A DNA stretch of 64,000 bases, from assembly GCA_900541895.1 (NCBI GenBank), contig UWSI01000001.1, positions 62,001-126,000 on the forward strand, given 5' to 3'. Positions 1-9,665 of the stretch are shown here, one piece after another (position 1 is the first letter of the stretch; every line of letters starts with the position of its first letter). The stretch is from an uncultured Actinomyces sp. Its GTDB lineage: Bacteria > Actinomycetota > Actinomycetes > Actinomycetales > Actinomycetaceae. The translations under genes were made by a program, and so were the position numbers. A model generated the notes under the pieces. The model was not told the origin of the DNA and did no database searches. It saw only the letters and a list, made by a program, of their open reading frames with translations.

Positions 1-462
1 GGAACGCTCAAGCGCAGCGAAACGCGCATCAAAGTCAGCGGATACCACGCTTACTTTTGAGAGACGGGCATCAGCAGTCCCCCGGGGCACTTTGACGCCT
101 GTTGTCACCATATGTTCGATGTATTCACGACCGAGAAGCGAATTCACCCGTCGCAATAGGGCGCGACAGCAGGCCTGGATGAGGTCCTCTTCTGTTTCGG
201 GGCGGTCGGATTCTCGTATCAAAGACTTGAAGGCGTCAGAAGCGCAATCAAAATGAGCGACCTGATGGCGTGCGTGGACTCCGGCATCGGTTCGCCCAGC
301 CACGGTCAGGATTACAGGACGGCGCAAAATTGTTGAAAGCGCTTGGGTGAGAACGCCCTGAACAGTGCGAAGGCCATCTTGTGCAGCCCATCCGTGGAAG
401 AAAGTGCCATCGTAGGCAAGATCCAGACGAATCCGTAGCTGGGAAGTATTTAGAGCTCCCAT
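1..462 (-). CDS. truA: tRNA pseudouridine synthase A, 3' part outside the window
   Basis: TruA converts uridine to pseudouridine at positions 38-40 of the tRNA anticodon arm. The first 154 codons are present and the gene runs off the left edge without a stop. The protein opens [20 protein letters not shown] and has the family's catalytic-Asp motif GRTDAGVHA at about residues 56-64. The ATG at 462 overlaps the last codons of the upstream ROK glucokinase by 13 nt, in another frame, so the two were probably translationally coupled. Downstream of rplQ is the usual place for truA. Length against the family (about 260-290 residues) cannot be judged because the gene is cut. Confidence 0.93.
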   Translation of the reverse strand, partial: MGALNTSQLRIRLDLAYDGTFFHGWAAQDGLRTVQGVLTQALSTILRRPVILTVAGRTDAGVHARHQVAHFDCASDAFKSLIRESDRPETEEDLIQACCRALLRRVNSLLGREYIEHMVTTGVKVPRGTADARLSKVSVVSADFDARFAALERS

Positions 463-1219
463 GAGCGCACCCCTCCGATAATGCCGGCATCATTGGGGAC
501 AATGATCACATCCTCCCCAAGACGGTCGCGGTAGGTAGGGACAATTCGTTTTGAATTGCCACCGCCCAGGTACAGGCGATCCCACATGTACATGGGGCGC
601 AGACCATCCACGACTCGGCGAACGCGGCGAGACCAATGGACGTCACCGAGGCGAAGTCGCTCATGCTCGCCGATATAGTCATCGTAGGTAAGGCCCCAAC
701 GAATCGGCCCCTGTGAAACCTCGACGTGTGGAGAAAGCTGCCCACCGTCGAAGACCGCATTTCCAAGTCCCGTGCCCAGCGTGATGATCATTTCAAGGCC
801 ACGTCCGGTGATCACACCGGCTCCTGCAACTTCAGCATCATTGAGAACTTTGGTCGGAATGCCAAGAGCGCTCTCGACCGCCTGTCCCATGTCAAAGTGA
901 TCCCACTTCTCAACGAGTTCGGGAAGAACACGCGAGCGCGGACCATCCTTCGTGATGTAGTGCGGAGTAGCAATCACAACCCCATGCCGAATCATTCCCG
1001 GCATACCGACGGTCACGCGATGGGCTTCTGGAAGCTGAGCCGCAAGATCGACAATCGTCTGAACCAGCAATTCAGGGGGAAGCGGATAGGGCGTGGGTGT
1101 CCGTTGTGGCGGGGCGACCATTGTCCCCTGCCCATCAAGGACGGACGCTTTAATTCCGCCACCTTCCCGAACCCGCCTGTTTTATCCCCCCCCCCGCCAC
1201 AATCCACTGCCAGTGTCAT
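450..1219 (-). pseudogene. ppgK: ROK-family (polyphosphate-type) glucokinase, N-terminus disrupted
   Basis: An open frame from 1121 to 450 gives 223 residues of a ROK kinase, with TLGTGLGNAVFDGG and LNDAEVAGAG blocks typical of polyphosphate/ATP glucokinase. The N-terminal phosphate-binding part is out of frame. From an ATG at 1219 one reads MTLAVDCGGGG, then a run of ten G (plus-strand C at 1186-1195) and a shift. The continuation GGIKASVLDGQGT lies in the frame of the main ORF just upstream of its ATG. A 38-bp segment between two GTGGCGG copies is the visible cause: removing it restores VDCGGIKASVLDG. As written the enzyme lacks its P-loop and should be inactive, unless this is a sequencing or assembly error at the homopolymer. 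No tract length gives an intact frame. Confidence 0.75.
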
Positions 1220-1304
1220 CTCGCGAGTCATAGGTACAGGCTACCGCCACCGATGACTTTCATCCCGAAATGGCAAGAAAAACGAAGGCGTTGATTGGCA
1301 CGAC

Positions 1305-1340
1305 AAAGGGGCCGGCACCACACGTGGTACCGGCCCCTTT
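1305..1340 (-). terminator. Hairpin terminator after rplQ
   Basis: A 16-bp stem (AAAGGGGCCGG... against ...CCGGCCCCTTT, one mismatch) with a 4-nt loop lies just downstream of rplQ on the minus strand. It is followed by only a short U stretch. It closes the rpsM-rplQ (alpha) operon. Confidence 0.75.
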
Positions 1341-1362
1341 GAAGTCGCTTACGCGAAAGAGA

Positions 1363-1944
1363 TCACTTCTCTTCTTCGACCTGCTCAGCGGCGTCAGCCT
1401 CTTCGCCGGCCTCGGCTGCGATTTCCTCAGCCTCGTTAGCCTTGGCGAGATCGCCCTCTTCGCGAGCCTCTTCGGCGCGCTCAAAAGCAGCCTCCGCAGC
1501 TTCCTCAGCCTCTGCTGCAACCTCGGCTGCAGCGGCCTTTTCGGCGGTCTTCTCAGCAGACTTCACGACTGCCTTCTTCTCGACGGCCTCCATGCAGAAC
1601 TCAATCTGCATGAGAGGAGCGTTGTCGCCCTTGCGGTTACCCACGCGGGTCAGGCGGGTGTAGCCGCCCTGACGCTCGGGATCAAGCGCGGGAGCGATAA
1701 CGTCGAACAGGGTGTACAGGGCGTTCTTGTCGGTGATGACACGAGCCACGGTACGGCGAGCGTGCATATCGCCACGCTTTGCCTTGGTCACGAGCTTCTC
1801 AACGAAGGGGCGCAGGGCCTTAGCCTTGGCCTCGGTCGTGGTGAGCGAGCGGTGTTCGATGAGCTGAGTCGCAAGGTTCTTGAGGATCAGCTTCTGGTGT
1901 GCCGGGCTTCCGCCCAGACGAGCACCCTTCTTGGGGGTGGGCAT
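1363..1944 (-). CDS. rplQ: 50S ribosomal protein L17
   Basis: L17 binds 23S rRNA at the exit-tunnel side of the large subunit. The conserved core (residues 1-120: [22 protein letters not shown], then [16 protein letters not shown]) is followed by about 70 residues of alanine/glutamate-rich, probably helical, acidic extension. The 193-residue total is well above the ~118 of E. coli; such tails are common in actinobacterial L17. The ATG at 1944 has AGGAG 8 nt upstream. It is the last gene of the alpha operon, 41 nt after rpoA. Confidence 0.97.
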   Translation of the reverse strand: MPTPKKGARLGGSPAHQKLILKNLATQLIEHRSLTTTEAKAKALRPFVEKLVTKAKRGDMHARRTVARVITDKNALYTLFDVIAPALDPERQGGYTRLTRVGNRKGDNAPLMQIEFCMEAVEKKAVVKSAEKTAEKAAAAEVAAEAEEAAEAAFERAEEAREEGDLAKANEAEEIAAEAGEEADAAEQVEEEK

Positions 1945-1985
1945 TTTGTCTCCTAGGAATTTATGCGTCCATCGGACGCAGCATG

Positions 1986-2984
1986 TCAGATGGACTGATC
2001 GTCGCTGAAGTGGATGGAACCGGATTCGCTAGCCTCGCCGGAGGGCAGCACAGAATCCTTCAGGGTCATCCCAAGGGTTGCAAGAGCTTCCTTGATTTCT
2101 TCAATCGACTTCGTACCGAAGTTGCGAATGTCAAGCAGATCCGCCTCGGAGTGAGCCACAAGCTCGCCAACAGTGAGGATTCCGCGGCGACGCAGTGCGT
2201 TGTAGGAACGCGACTGCAGGCCGAGGTTCTCAATGGGCAGCGCGAGGTCGGCAGCGAGGGTGGCGTCCGTGGTCGAGGGACCAACTTCGATGCCTTCGGC
2301 TTCCTCGTTCAGTTCACGCATCAAACCAAAGAGCTCAACCAAGGTCTTGCCAGCGGAGGCAACGGCGTCACGCGGGGTGATTGCCGGCTTGGTCTCAACA
2401 TCAATGATCAGGCGATCGAAGTCGGTGCGCTGCTCAACACGAGTTGCCTCAACCTTGTAGGTCACCTTGACAACGGGAGAGTAGATCGAATCGATCGGGA
2501 TGCGGGAAATTTCAGCCTGGGGATCCTTGTTCTGAGCAGCCGACACGTAGCCGCGGCCACGCTCGACGGTCAGCTCGATCTCAAGCTTGCCCTTTTCATT
2601 GAGGGTCGCCAGATGCAGATCGGGGTTGTGAATCTCGACGCCGGCCGGAGGGGTGATGTCCCCTGCGACGACCTCTCCCGGGCCTGCCTTACGCAGGTAC
2701 ATAACAACAGGCTCGTCGTTCTCGGAGGAGAGAACGATCTGCTTGATGTTCAGGATGATCTCGGCAACGTCTTCCTTCACGCCCTCGATCGTCCGGAACT
2801 CGTGAGGCACACCATCAATGCGGATGGAGGTCACGGCAGCGCCGGGGATCGACGAGAGCAGGGTTCGGCGCAGGGAGTTACCCAGCGTGTAGCCGAAACC
2901 GGGCTCAAGGGGCTCCAGGATGAAACGGGAGCGCAGTTCGCTGACCTTCTCTTCGGTCAGGATGGGTCGCTCTGCAATGAGCAC
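1986..2984 (-). CDS. rpoA: DNA-directed RNA polymerase alpha subunit
   Basis: The alpha dimer is the assembly platform of RNA polymerase. Residues 1-230 are the dimerisation domain ([20 protein letters not shown]). Residues about 250-315 form the C-terminal domain that contacts UP elements and activators ([32 protein letters not shown]). The length of 332 is normal. The start is GTG at 2984, preceded by AAAGGAC. The 150-bp gap to rpsK contains a 7-bp stem (3100-3106 with 3120-3126) and a CCCGC/GCGGG stem, so some attenuation between rpsK and rpoA is possible. An acidic tail ends the protein. Confidence 0.99.
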   Translation of the reverse strand: MLIAERPILTEEKVSELRSRFILEPLEPGFGYTLGNSLRRTLLSSIPGAAVTSIRIDGVPHEFRTIEGVKEDVAEIILNIKQIVLSSENDEPVVMYLRKAGPGEVVAGDITPPAGVEIHNPDLHLATLNEKGKLEIELTVERGRGYVSAAQNKDPQAEISRIPIDSIYSPVVKVTYKVEATRVEQRTDFDRLIIDVETKPAITPRDAVASAGKTLVELFGLMRELNEEAEGIEVGPSTTDATLAADLALPIENLGLQSRSYNALRRRGILTVGELVAHSEADLLDIRNFGTKSIEEIKEALATLGMTLKDSVLPSGEASESGSIHFSDDQSI

Positions 2985-3134
2985 GTCTTAGTCCTTTCTT
3001 CCCGGCGCCCGCCATATGACGCCGGATCGGGGTCCCGCATTGCGGGGAAAAGGTAAGGACGAGGCCACGTATTCTTGTGTGATCCCGCCCAGACGTGGGG
3101 GGTGGATTTCCGTGGGATCTCCACCCTCCGGGGC

Positions 3135-3542
3135 TCAGACGCGACGACGCTTCGGGGGACGAGCGCCGTTGAATGCCTGGGGCGTCACGTCCTGAATCGA
3201 GCCGACCTCCAGGCCAGCAGCCTGAAGCGAACGGATCGCGGTCTCGCGGCCGGAGCCGGGACCCTTCACGAAGACGTCGACCTTCTTCATGCCGTGTTCC
3301 TGTGCGCGACGCGCGGCGGCCTCGGCAGCAAGCTGAGCAGCGAAGGGGGTCGACTTACGCGAACCCTTGAAGCCCACCTGGCCGGAGGAGGCCCAGGAGA
3401 TCACCGCACCGGTAGGGTCGGTAATGGAAACGATAGTGTTGTTGAACGTCGACTTGATGTACGCGTGTCCGTGAGTGACGTTCTTTGAAATCCTGCGGCG
3501 CGGCTTGCGTCCCGCGCCGGAACGAGTGGTCTTTGCAGCCAT
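3135..3542 (-). CDS. rpsK: 30S ribosomal protein S11
   Basis: S11 lies on the 30S platform and helps shape the E/P-site region. The 135 residues include the family signature region (SVRDVTP-like [19 protein letters not shown] at the C-terminus and [19 protein letters not shown] near the N-terminus). The ATG at 3542 is preceded by GAAGGAA. It follows rpsM by 55 nt in the alpha operon. Confidence 0.98.
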   Translation of the reverse strand: MAAKTTRSGAGRKPRRRISKNVTHGHAYIKSTFNNTIVSITDPTGAVISWASSGQVGFKGSRKSTPFAAQLAAEAAARRAQEHGMKKVDVFVKGPGSGRETAIRSLQAAGLEVGSIQDVTPQAFNGARPPKRRRV

Positions 3543-3597
3543 GTGTTTCAGTTCCTTCGAAGTCGTGTGTTAAAAGTCCACGCTGGACTTAGCGGCC

Positions 3598-3972
3598 TTA
3601 CTTGGCCTTCTTCTTACCTGCAACGGTGCGCTTGGGGCCCTTACGGGTACGCGCATTGGTCTTGGTGCGCTGACCGTGGACCGGCAGGCCACGACGGTGA
3701 CGAAGTCCCTGGTAGGATCCGATCTCAATCTTGCGACGGATGTCTGCCTGGACCTCACGACGCAGATCGCCTTCCACCTTAAAGGTGTTCTCGATGTATT
3801 CGCGAAGCTTGACGAGGTCTTCCTCGGTGGCATCCTTCACGCGAAGATCGGGGCTCACGCCGGTGGCCTCGAGGGTCTCCTTGGCGCGGGTGCGTCCAAC
3901 TCCATAAATGTACGTGAGCGCGATCTCCATACGCTTTTCGCGAGGGAGGTCGACGCCGGCAATACGTGCCAT
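3598..3972 (-). CDS. rpsM: 30S ribosomal protein S13
   Basis: S13 sits in the 30S head and forms bridges to the 50S subunit, with its basic tail near the P-site tRNA. The 124 residues begin [20 protein letters not shown] and contain the signature [20 protein letters not shown] and a lysine-rich C-terminus. A TTGGAGC element precedes the ATG at 3972. The 113-nt spacer to rpmJ holds two hairpins (4016-4032, and 4081-4096 with a TTAC loop) that could be part of an alpha-operon leader. Confidence 0.98.
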   Translation of the reverse strand: MARIAGVDLPREKRMEIALTYIYGVGRTRAKETLEATGVSPDLRVKDATEEDLVKLREYIENTFKVEGDLRREVQADIRRKIEIGSYQGLRHRRGLPVHGQRTKTNARTRKGPKRTVAGKKKAK

Positions 3973-4113
3973 GTTTATGCTCCAAATTGTTCATCGGAGG
4001 TCGTCACCACTCCTCCCGGGTGAGCCACCCGGCCCCGGCCTCCGAACCGAGGGTCGCGCAAGCGCGTGTGGAATGATGCTGCCGGATTACTCCGGCGTTA
4101 TCGCAGCGAGGAT

Positions 4114-4227
4114 TCAGCCCTGGCGCTGCTTGTGCCTGGGGTTGTCACAGATGACCATGACGTTGCCGTGGCGACGAATCACCTTGCACTTGTCACAGAT
4201 CTTCTTGACACTCGGCTTGACCTTCAT
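4114..4227 (-). CDS. rpmJ: 50S ribosomal protein L36
   Basis: A 37-residue gene read directly from the sequence: [20 protein letters not shown] at the start, then [16 protein letters not shown]. The three Cys and one His of the zinc-binding form (C-x2-C, C, H) are present. GGAGGT lies 7 nt before the ATG. It sits between infA and rpsM, its normal place. L36 binds 23S rRNA near the peptidyl-transferase region. Confidence 0.98.
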   Translation of the reverse strand: MKVKPSVKKICDKCKVIRRHGNVMVICDNPRHKQRQG

Positions 4228-4270
4228 GGTGTGTACCTCCGCTACCCGCAGGTAGCTTGTGTCGGTGTGT

Positions 4271-4492
4271 TCACTTGTAGCGGTAGACGATGCGGCCTCG
4301 AGAGAGGTCGTAGGGGCTCAGCTCGACGACCACTCGGTCCTCGGGCAGAATGCGAATGTAGTGCTGACGCATCTTGCCGGCAATGTGGCCAAGCACGATG
4401 TGTCCATTGCTCAATTCCACGCGGAACATCGCATTCGGCAAGGCTTCGATAACCGTGCCTTCGATTTCGATGACGCCGTCCTTCTTCGCCAT
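4271..4492 (-). CDS. infA: Translation initiation factor IF-1
   Basis: IF-1 occupies the A site of the 30S subunit during initiation. The 73-residue S1/OB-fold protein begins [20 protein letters not shown] and has [19 protein letters not shown], close to the family consensus and length. A strong GGAGG precedes the ATG. The 208-bp gap upstream probably holds a promoter for infA-rpmJ-rpsM-rpsK-rpoA-rplQ. Confidence 0.98.
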   Translation of the reverse strand: MAKKDGVIEIEGTVIEALPNAMFRVELSNGHIVLGHIAGKMRQHYIRILPEDRVVVELSPYDLSRGRIVYRYK

Positions 4493-4599
4493 ATCCTCCG
4501 TCTATCCTCTACTACTTTTTCGGATTCGAACGGCCTCAGGCCGCTCGGGATTGCCCTTGGAAACAGGCATACTGCCCCCAAAGACACGTCCAAGGGTCG

Positions 4600-4629
4600 A
4601 GCCTACGCTATTTTGGCCCTTCTTGGAAA
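4600..4629 (-). promoter_or_regulatory. Candidate promoter for infA and the alpha operon
   Basis: On the minus strand, TTTCCA (4624-4629) lies 18 nt from TAGGCT (4600-4605), about 110 nt before infA. The -10 has the TANNNT form common in actinobacteria; the -35 is weak. The rest of the 208-bp map-infA gap shows only a CGGCC/GGCCG mini-hairpin near 4530-4545. Confidence 0.4.
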
Positions 4630-4700
4630 GCTGGATGCGGTGTCTATCACCTCACGCTTAATTCCAGCAAGGCGTTGGCATATTCATGCGCGCAAGCGGA

Positions 4701-5693
4701 TCAGTCCAGCAAAACAGGAGTGACGCCGAAAGGCGCAAGCCCTGCTACTCCCCCGTCAATGGCACTCAAGATTGCGACACCATCATCCAAAATTGCGATG
4801 GTGTGCTCCCATTGAGCGGCATCTGAGCCATCAACGGTGCGAACCGTCCAGTCATCGTTCTCGGTGACATTCTCAATGTCCCCGCTGGTCAGCATCGGTT
4901 CAACAGCCAGAACCATTCCGGGACGTAGCCTGGGCATCATGCCACGCACGCGATAGTTCAGGACTTCCGGGTCCTGGTGCATCGCGGTACCAATCCCGTG
5001 TCCGGTGAAGTCCTCGATAATTCCCGCTTCCCAGCCAAGGTCCTCCGCACGCTCGGCAACGACGCGCTCGACGGCCTCGCCAACTGCGCTCACGCGCTTT
5101 CCACGAGCAACCGAGGCGAGTGCCGCCCACAGCGCCTCACGAGTAACGAGGTCGAGCTCGCGCCTGCGTGCAACGCTTCCCTGCTGCGAAACTTCCCCTG
5201 CCGAGGCCGCCTTGGTTTCGCCCACCTCAGTCTGAGGAGCTGAAGGGATCGCACTCCCCCAGCGTTTTCCCGCGCCCGGTCCTTGGTGACGACGAACCCA
5301 AGAACGCGCAAACTCTTCATCAGAGGTGAATTCATCTCCGACGATCATTGAGAATGCTGCATCTCCGTGCCACTGTTGACCACTGCGCTCAAGCCATGCC
5401 CCGCAGTCGAAGGTCACAATGTCACCGACAGCGAGCTTGCGCTTTCCGGGGATGCCGTGAACGATCACGTCATTGGGGGAAATACACACCGTTGCGGGAT
5501 AGCCGTAGTAATTGAGGAAGTTCGAGCGCGCACCGCAACGACGGATCGCATCTGCGCTTACCTCGTCCAGCTCACCGGTTGTTACGCCGGGACGAGCCGC
5601 CTCTCGCAGGCTTCGGTGAATTTCTGCAACAACCAGCCCGGCTTCTCGCATCCACTTGATCTGATCAAGGGTCTTGTATTCAATGTGGGACAT
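4701..5693 (-). CDS. map: Type I methionine aminopeptidase with an internal insertion
   Basis: The enzyme removes initiator Met from nascent proteins using two divalent metals. The ligands can be seen in order: Asp in TFDCGAW, Asp in WHGDAAF, His in GHGIGTAMH, Glu in AVEPMLTSG and Glu in QWEHTIAI. The fold-defining HGIPGKRKL is also present. At 330 residues it is longer than usual (about 250-290), because some 40 residues around positions 143-185 (QGPGAGKRWGSAIPSAPQTE...) interrupt the region between the second Asp ligand and the next conserved helix. It lies 95 nt after adk and upstream of infA. The ATG at 5693 has AAGGAAG before it. Confidence 0.95.
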   Translation of the reverse strand: MSHIEYKTLDQIKWMREAGLVVAEIHRSLREAARPGVTTGELDEVSADAIRRCGARSNFLNYYGYPATVCISPNDVIVHGIPGKRKLAVGDIVTFDCGAWLERSGQQWHGDAAFSMIVGDEFTSDEEFARSWVRRHQGPGAGKRWGSAIPSAPQTEVGETKAASAGEVSQQGSVARRRELDLVTREALWAALASVARGKRVSAVGEAVERVVAERAEDLGWEAGIIEDFTGHGIGTAMHQDPEVLNYRVRGMMPRLRPGMVLAVEPMLTSGDIENVTENDDWTVRTVDGSDAAQWEHTIAILDDGVAILSAIDGGVAGLAPFGVTPVLLD

Positions 5694-5788
5694 TGTGCTT
5701 CCTTTGGATGAAACTCCGGGGCGCGATGGCTTTCACCACCGCGCCCCGGTTCCGTATCAGCGCTGAGCAGCGCCAGGGTACGTGTTGC

Positions 5789-6364
5789 TTACTTGTTGAG
5801 ACCGTCGAGAAGCGCGAAGATGCGCTCGCTCACTTCGTCGATCGAACCGCGTCCGTCAACGACCTGAAGTAGGTCTTGATCGGCGTAGTAGGTTGCCATG
5901 GGCTCAGTCAGCTCGTGGTAGATCTCAAGGCGGTGACGAATCACGGGCTCAGTATCATCCGAGCGGTTCTGCTCGGTTGCACGCTTGAGCATGCGAGCCA
6001 CGACCTCGTCTTCGTCAACCTGAATCTCCAAGACGACATCCAAGCTCACACCAAGTTCGGCAAGCATGTCGCGCAGAACATGCGCCTGTTCCAGGGTACG
6101 GGGGTAGCCGTCAAGGAGGAAGCCGTTGGCGGTGTCCGGTGCCGAAAGACGCACCTTCACCATGGGGTTCGTTACCGAATCAGGAACGAACTCACCGCGT
6201 TCCATGTATTCCTTGGCTCGTTTGCCCAATTCCGTGCCCTCAGACATATTGGCGCGGAAGATCTCTCCGGTGGAGATAGCGGGAATGTTCAGGCGCTCGG
6301 CGATACGCGCGGCCTGGGTACCCTTACCAGCTCCGGGAGGGCCGAGGAGAACGATAGCGGTCAT
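5789..6364 (-). CDS. adk: Adenylate kinase
   Basis: It catalyses ATP + AMP = 2 ADP. The P-loop GPPGAGKGTQ is at residues 7-16, the NMP-binding segment ISTGEIFRANM follows, and DGYPRTLEQ is the AMP-side motif. The LID is short (KRATEQNRSDDTEPVIRHRL) with no zinc cysteines, giving 191 residues, typical of actinobacteria. The ATG overlaps the secY stop by 4 nt, so the two are translationally coupled, the standard secY-adk-map arrangement. Confidence 0.98.
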   Translation of the reverse strand: MTAIVLLGPPGAGKGTQAARIAERLNIPAISTGEIFRANMSEGTELGKRAKEYMERGEFVPDSVTNPMVKVRLSAPDTANGFLLDGYPRTLEQAHVLRDMLAELGVSLDVVLEIQVDEDEVVARMLKRATEQNRSDDTEPVIRHRLEIYHELTEPMATYYADQDLLQVVDGRGSIDEVSERIFALLDGLNK

Positions 6365-7653
6365 CGCAAGAATCCTTCGTAGTGATGCTGTTGAAGCTGA
6401 GTGTTGATTTCCTTCACCGTCTGTAGGCCGACACCGATGATAATCAGAAGGGTCGTGCCGCCGAAGGGCATCTGTCCTTGGGAAATGTGCAACGGAATGA
6501 TCGCCAACGAAGGAATGAGCGCGACGATGACCAAGTAGAGCGCACCGGCGGTGGTGATTCGGTTCATCACGTAACGCAGGAACTCAGCCGTCGGACGGCC
6601 TGCGCGGTATCCGGGGATGAAGCCGCCGTAGCGCTTCATGTTATCCGCAACCTCATCCGGATCGAAGGTGATCGCGGTGTAGAAGAAGGTGAAGAAGAGT
6701 GTGAGCAGGGCGTAGGTGGTCAAGTAGGGCCATGCGTCCTGGTGGAAGTTCGCGCTAATCCACTGGACCCACTTGGAGTCCTGGCTGCCGAACTGTGCGA
6801 GCATCGGAGGGAATGCCAGAAGTGAAGAAGCAAAGATGACGGGGATAACGCCCGACATATTGATCTTCAGAGGAATGTAAGTCGTTGTACCGCCATACTG
6901 ACGGCGACCGATCATGCGCTTTGCGTACTGAACGGGGATTCGGCGTTGAGCCTGCTCAAGATAAACCACGACGATCGAGACGAGAAGCATCAGGCCGATG
7001 ATCGCGAAGACTGCTCCCCACTTACCACTTTGTCCGATAGTGAGAAGCTGGGAAGGCATACGCGCGGTAATAGAAGTAAAGATCAACAGCGACATACCGT
7101 TACCGATACCGCGTTCGGTGATCAATTCGCCGAGCCACATGATGACACCGGTACCGGCGGTCATGACGATCATCATGAGAAGGAAGGTCCACACCGAATT
7201 CGAGGGGATAACCCTCTCAGAGCATCCGGCGAAAAGATTTCCTGAACGGGCCAGCGAAATCATGGTTGTGGACTGAAGTACGCCCAAGAAAATTGTCAGA
7301 TAACGTGTGTACTGAGTGAGCTTCGTTTGACCGGTCTGACCTTCTTTGTGCAAATCGTCGAAACGAGGAATCACGACGCGCAGAAGCTGAATGATGATCG
7401 ATGCGGTGATGTAGGGCATGATACCCAGCGCAAAGATCGACAATTGGAGGAGCGCACCACCAGAAAAGAGGTTCACCAAGTCCAGCAGTGAAGCGTCACT
7501 CTGCTGAGCAAGACACTTGTTTACTGCCTGCGAATCAACGCCCGGAGTTGGGATGAAAGAGCCCAGACGGAACATCGCCATGATGAATAGCGTGAACAGA
7601 AGTTTCCGTCGGAGATCTGGGGTACGGAATGCCTGCGCGAACGCACTGAGCAA
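6361..7653 (-). CDS. secY: Preprotein translocase subunit SecY
   Basis: SecY is the ten-helix channel of the Sec translocon. The 430-residue protein begins (as TTG) LLSAFAQAFRTPDLRRKLLF, with the first helix at about 20-35 and the cytoplasmic loops carrying IPVQYAKRM and GFIPGYRAGRPTAEFL. The TTG start at 7653 is supported by GGAGGA 5-6 nt upstream and by alignment to the usual SecY N-terminus. A 251-bp gap and a terminator separate it from rplO, so secY probably has its own promoter there; no convincing -35/-10 pair was found. Confidence 0.98.
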   Translation of the reverse strand: MLSAFAQAFRTPDLRRKLLFTLFIMAMFRLGSFIPTPGVDSQAVNKCLAQQSDASLLDLVNLFSGGALLQLSIFALGIMPYITASIIIQLLRVVIPRFDDLHKEGQTGQTKLTQYTRYLTIFLGVLQSTTMISLARSGNLFAGCSERVIPSNSVWTFLLMMIVMTAGTGVIMWLGELITERGIGNGMSLLIFTSITARMPSQLLTIGQSGKWGAVFAIIGLMLLVSIVVVYLEQAQRRIPVQYAKRMIGRRQYGGTTTYIPLKINMSGVIPVIFASSLLAFPPMLAQFGSQDSKWVQWISANFHQDAWPYLTTYALLTLFFTFFYTAITFDPDEVADNMKRYGGFIPGYRAGRPTAEFLRYVMNRITTAGALYLVIVALIPSLAIIPLHISQGQMPFGGTTLLIIIGVGLQTVKEINTQLQQHHYEGFLR

Positions 7654-7860
7654 GGCTTCCTCCTACGTAATGAAATAATTGCGACCATTTAGATCGCACG
7701 ACTCTCAAAAGACTACCTGAAATGACAGGGATACTGTGAATCAAAAGTAGAGAACTTGAGAAACTGTGATATGGGTAAAGGCCATCTCCCGCTTGGATAG
7801 CCACTGAAATCGGGGGCTTCAGTGACTGGGGAAACGGCCTCGACGTGCAAGAAAGCGAAA

Positions 7861-7891
7861 CGGGGGCAGCCCGGAAACCGAGCCACCCCCG
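7861..7891 (-). terminator. Terminator between rplO and secY
   Basis: A 14-bp stem with a 3-nt loop forms on the minus-strand RNA (CGGGGG at one end, CCCCCG at the other, three G-U pairs inside), followed by UUUCGCUUUC. It ends the spc operon before secY. A second small stem, CACTGAA/TTCAGTG, lies at 7802-7825. Confidence 0.7.
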
Positions 7892-7904
7892 TGGCAATCA
7901 CCAC

Positions 7905-8384
7905 TCAGCGGGTCTTGATAGAACCGCCGGCAGCAGTAATCTTCACTTCTGCCGAAGCCGACCAAGAGTCGACCTCGATATCGAGCTTAACGGTGAGCTC
8001 ACCGGTGCCAAGCACCTTCACTGCCCAACCGTCGCGCACTGCGGAACGTGCAACGAGATCCTCAACAGTTACCTTTCCACCTTCGGGGAAGAGCTCCTGC
8101 AGACGACCGACGTTGACGACCTGGTACTCAACGCGGAAGGGGTTCTTGAAGCCGCGCAGCTTGGGAAGGCGCATGTGGATGGGCATCTGGCCACCCTCGA
8201 AGCCTGCGGGAACCTGGTAACGAGCCTTCGTGCCCTTGGTACCACGTCCAGCGGTCTTACCCTTTGAACCTTCACCGCGACCGACGCGGGTCTTCGCGGT
8301 CGTTGCACCAGCGGCGGGACGCAGGTGGTGCAGTCGAACGACGCGACCCTGCTCCTCACCGGTGTTCTTCGTGGAGTCCGCCAT
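7905..8384 (-). CDS. rplO: 50S ribosomal protein L15
   Basis: L15 binds 23S rRNA late in 50S assembly. The 159 residues contain [37 protein letters not shown] and the C-terminal [25 protein letters not shown], located inside the end of rpmD, precedes the ATG by 10 nt, and the gap to rpmD is 2 nt. Last gene of the spc operon. Confidence 0.98.
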   Translation of the reverse strand: MADSTKNTGEEQGRVVRLHHLRPAAGATTAKTRVGRGEGSKGKTAGRGTKGTKARYQVPAGFEGGQMPIHMRLPKLRGFKNPFRVEYQVVNVGRLQELFPEGGKVTVEDLVARSAVRDGWAVKVLGTGELTVKLDIEVDSWSASAEVKITAAGGSIKTR

Positions 8385-8386
8385 GG

Positions 8387-8572
8387 TCAGTCGACCTCCT
8401 CAACTGTAACCAGGTGACGAACGGTGTGGATGGCACCGCGAACGGTTTCTGCATCCTCACGAACGACGCTCTGGCCGATCTTGCGCAGCCCGAGGGTGCG
8501 CAGTGTGTCCTTCATGTTCTGCTTGGCGCCAATGCTGGACTTGACCTGCGTGATCTTCAGCTTTGCCATCAC
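8387..8572 (-). CDS. rpmD: 50S ribosomal protein L30
   Basis: A 61-residue protein with the L30 pattern [20 protein letters not shown] and [11 protein letters not shown]. Its start overlaps the rpsE stop by 4 nt (ATGA). Normal length and place between rpsE and rplO. Confidence 0.98.
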   Translation of the reverse strand: MMAKLKITQVKSSIGAKQNMKDTLRTLGLRKIGQSVVREDAETVRGAIHTVRHLVTVEEVD

Positions 8573-9261
8573 TCAGTCACCCCCGCAGCAGCCTTATCAG
8601 CTTCGCTTGCCTCGGCGGCAGCGCGCTTTTCAGCTTCGCCTTCTGCGCGTGCACGGAGCATGGAAGCGGGAGCAACGCGCTCGAGCGGAAGACCGCGGCG
8701 AGCTGCGACTGCTTCAGGCTGTTCCAGAAGCTTCAGTGCAGCAACAGTTGCGTGAACAATGTTGATTGCGTTGTCAGAACCGAGCGACTTCGTCAGCACG
8801 TCGTGGACGCCTGCAGCCTCGAGGACTGCACGGACGGGGCCGCCGGCGATAACGCCGGTACCGGGGGCGGCGGGGCGAAGCAGAACTTCACCTGCCGCGT
8901 CGCGGCCCTGAACAACGTGAGTAATGGTGCGGCGGATCATCGGGACGCGGAAGAAGTTCTTCTTCGCTTCCTCAACACCCTTGGAAATAGCCTGGGGAAC
9001 TTCCTTGGCCTTTCCGTAGCCGACACCGACGGTGCCTTCACCGTCACCGACGACAACCAGAGCGGTGAAGGAGAAACGACGTCCACCCTTCACAACCTTG
9101 GAAACGCGGTTGATGGTGACAACACGCTCGATGTACTGATCTTTACTTTCGCCCCGACGGGTGTCGCGGTTCTCGCGACCGGAGCGGCGGTCACGGCGTT
9201 CGCCGTCGCCAGAGCGCTCGGCGCCTTCCTGACCGTTCCTGCCTCGCTGCGATGCAGCCAT
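8569..9261 (-). CDS. rpsE: 30S ribosomal protein S5
   Basis: S5 lines the mRNA entry tunnel and affects decoding accuracy. The conserved core starts at [20 protein letters not shown] and continues with [20 protein letters not shown]. Before it is a charged, low-complexity arm ([20 protein letters not shown]). I chose the ATG at 9261 (MAASQRGRN...), as in other actinobacterial S5, with GAGGAAAGAGAG upstream. An in-frame GTG at 9294 that overlaps the rplR stop would add 11 residues. The C-terminus has an alanine-rich tail. Confidence 0.95.
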   Translation of the reverse strand: MAASQRGRNGQEGAERSGDGERRDRRSGRENRDTRRGESKDQYIERVVTINRVSKVVKGGRRFSFTALVVVGDGEGTVGVGYGKAKEVPQAISKGVEEAKKNFFRVPMIRRTITHVVQGRDAAGEVLLRPAAPGTGVIAGGPVRAVLEAAGVHDVLTKSLGSDNAINIVHATVAALKLLEQPEAVAARRGLPLERVAPASMLRARAEGEAEKRAAAEASEADKAAAGVTE

Positions 9262-9290
9262 CAGTTGATCTCTCTTTCCTCGAGGCTCAG

Positions 9291-9665
9291 TCACAGCTCA
9301 AGTCCGCCCTCACGGGCGGCTTCTGCGACTGCCGCAACGCGGCCGTGGTACTTATTGCCACCGCGGTCGAAGACCACAGCGGTGATGCCTGCGGCCTTTG
9401 CGCGCTCTGCAATGAGAGTGCCGACCTGGTAGGCCTTGTCCTTCTTCGTCCCTTCAGCGGCAACAAGTGCTGCTTCCAAGGTCGAAGCGGAGACCAGGGT
9501 GTGACCGATGGTATCGTCCACAACCTGTGCGACCATGTGGCGGTTCGAACGGGTGACAACCAAACGCGGACGCGAAGGGGTGCCCTGAACCTTCTTGCGC
9601 AGGCGCAGGTGACGACGCTTGCGAGCGACGAACTTGCCCTTGCCCTTGACTGTGTACGCCATCAC
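9291..9665 (-). CDS. rplR: 50S ribosomal protein L18
   Basis: L18 carries 5S rRNA into the 50S subunit together with L5. The 124 residues show [38 protein letters not shown] and the C-terminal [20 protein letters not shown]. It overlaps rplF by 4 nt. Confidence 0.98.
   Translation of the reverse strand: MMAYTVKGKGKFVARKRRHLRLRKKVQGTPSRPRLVVTRSNRHMVAQVVDDTIGHTLVSASTLEAALVAAEGTKKDKAYQVGTLIAERAKAAGITAVVFDRGGNKYHGRVAAVAEAAREGGLEL

Noticed and set aside
1186..1195. Phase-variable poly-G switch of the ROK glucokinase
   Set aside because: Changing the tract to 8, 9 or 11 G always meets a stop or the wrong frame. The 38-bp segment is the better explanation, so no on/off switch is claimed.
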